Source: an uncultured Archangium sp. (lineage in GTDB: Bacteria; Myxococcota; Myxococcia; Myxococcales; Myxococcaceae). From it: a stretch of 6,843 bases of DNA. Below are positions 5,957 through 6,843 of this stretch, one piece after another. How positions within the stretch are numbered: position 1 is the stretch's first letter; the number at the start of each line of letters is the position of its first letter. Under the pieces are notes generated by a model. That model searched no databases, was not told where the DNA came from, and was given only the letters and a program-made list of their open reading frames with translations. The translations under genes and the position numbers were made by a program. The stretch spans positions 1-6,843 of the forward strand of contig CALNBU010000538.1 of assembly GCA_937875615.1 (NCBI GenBank), read 5' to 3'.

Positions 5957-6843
5957 GAGCCCGGCGCGCGAAGTTCTCCGAGCGGGGCGTGGCCATGCTG
6001 CTGGTGCTGGTCGGCATCGCCGTGCTGGGTCTGGTGGCCAACGAGGTCCGCTACAACTCGGTGGTCGAGCTGCGGCTCGCCACCAACCAGCGCGATGAAA
6101 TCCGCGCCTACTACCTCGCGCGCTCCGGCATCGGCCTCTCGCGCCTGATGCTGCGCTTCCAGAAGCAGCTCGACCAGATCCAGATCCCCAACCTCGGCGG
6201 AATGCTCTCGCAGTTCACCGGCGGCGCGGGAGGAATCCCCGGCATGACGGGCGCGGGCGGCGTCCCCGGTCCCAATGGCCTGCCGGGCGCGGGCGGCGGC
6301 ATGTCCATCCAGCTGTGGCGCATGGCGAAGATCGACTGCCACATGCTCGCGCAGATGATCCCCGAGTTCGACGAGAAGGGCCGCCCCATCTCCGAGTCAG
6401 CGCTGTCGAAGAGCGCGAAGAAGTTCGACTTCGACGAAGAGAACCCCGAGCTGGCGCAGGCCCAGTCGGAGCGGAAGTTCGGCGCCTTCACCGGCTGCTT
6501 CGATTCGAAGATCAGCGATGAAGAAGAGCGCATCAACCTCGCCAAGCTCGACTCGCCGCAGCTCACCGCCATGGGGTTGCTGATGCAGTTGGTGGCCACC
6601 TTCGGTGACAAGAAGTTCGAGTTCCTCTTCGAGAAGGAAGACAGCAACCGCATCAAGGTGATGCCCAACGAGCTCATCACCAACCTCCGCGACTGGGTCG
6701 ACGAGGACGAGACGGGCACCACGCTCAACTTCTCGGGCACCGGCGAGCCCTTCCAGAAGGGCTTCTCCGACGAGAACAGCGGCTACTCGAAGTACCAGCC
6801 GCAGTACCGCGCCAAGAACGCGCGCTTCGACAGCCTGGATGAG
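5953..6843 (+). CDS. gspK: Minor pseudopilin GspK (3' partial), with a collagen-like Gly-X-Y run
   Basis: GspK caps the pseudopilus tip. A frame starting at GTG 5953 is open for 297 codons to the window edge. The leader is 12 residues, ending SERG; cleavage gives VAMLLVLVGIAVLGL, with Leu rather than Glu at +5, as is characteristic of GspK. EIRAYYLARSGIGLSRL (50-66) is the typical helix continuation. Residues 82-117 are Gly-rich, and 94-117 are eight perfect Gly-X-Y triplets, which is not a usual GspK feature. The conserved SDEEERINLAKLD segment (188-200) and the DWVDEDE motif (247-253) follow. The latter, with the later YxxKNARFDSLDE (285-297), is the hallmark GspK region that binds calcium in characterised members. 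Cysteines at 129 and 182 could pair in the periplasm. The C-terminus lies beyond the window. The GTG overlaps the gspJ stop, so translation is probably coupled. Confidence 0.93.
   Translation, partial: MRARRAKFSERGVAMLLVLVGIAVLGLVANEVRYNSVVELRLATNQRDEIRAYYLARSGIGLSRLMLRFQKQLDQIQIPNLGGMLSQFTGGAGGIPGMTGAGGVPGPNGLPGAGGGMSIQLWRMAKIDCHMLAQMIPEFDEKGRPISESALSKSAKKFDFDEENPELAQAQSERKFGAFTGCFDSKISDEEERINLAKLDSPQLTAMGLLMQLVATFGDKKFEFLFEKEDSNRIKVMPNELITNLRDWVDEDETGTTLNFSGTGEPFQKGFSDENSGYSKYQPQYRAKNARFDSLDE

Noticed and set aside
5995..5997. ATG at 5995 as the gspK start
   Set aside because: It lies after the predicted cleavage site and would remove the leader; GTG 5953 gives a normal leader with a ribosome binding site and a stop-start overlap.
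2995..6740. Many minus-strand open frames opposite gspF to gspK
   Set aside because: All lie opposite well-identified pseudopilin genes, have biased Arg/Ala/Val/Leu or Ser/Arg composition, and show no domain or matching ribosome binding site.

Overview
This window is the central part of a type II secretion system (T2SS, general secretory pathway) operon. All genes are on the + strand in the classical order: end of a probable gspD, then gspE, gspF, gspG, gspH, gspI, gspJ and the first 297 codons of gspK, which runs off the right edge. The base composition is very GC-rich, with mostly G or C at third codon positions. Together with the GspE architecture and the unusually long minor pseudopilins, this suggests a high-GC proteobacterium or relative, most likely a myxobacterium (Myxococcota). 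That placement is inferred from style and is not proven by any marker gene.

Layout. 1-108: the last 35 codons of the upstream gene, a Pro/Thr/Glu-rich tail. 110-1894: the cytoplasmic assembly ATPase GspE. 1901-3139: the inner-membrane platform protein GspF. 3151-3567: the major pseudopilin GspG. 3568-3681: the only real gap in the cluster, holding a possible 37-codon small ORF and two GC-only hairpins. 3682-4389: minor pseudopilin GspH. 4386-5291: GspI. 5288-5956: GspJ. 5953-6843: GspK, incomplete. Junctions H/I, I/J and J/K overlap by four bases (ATGA or GTGA), so these genes are probably translationally coupled. No promoter or terminator was found, so transcription must begin upstream and end downstream of the window.

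How the genes work together. GspE hydrolyses ATP at the cytoplasmic face and acts through GspF to add GspG subunits to a short periplasmic pseudopilus. GspH, I, J and K form its tip, and the pseudopilus moves folded exoproteins through the outer-membrane secretin GspD. All five pseudopilins carry class III (prepilin peptidase) leaders. The peptidase and the remaining partners (GspC, L, M) are not in the window.

I see no new system here; the core is a recognisable T2SS. The unusual parts are additions to it: a perfect eight-triplet Gly-X-Y (collagen-like) run in GspK; a Gly/Ala/Met/Gln-rich insertion and a long Gly-rich, two-cysteine tail in GspI; a charged insertion in GspH; an alanine at the GspI cleavage site; tandem MshEN-type cyclic-di-GMP motifs in GspE; and a small ORF that would join gspG and gspH translation.
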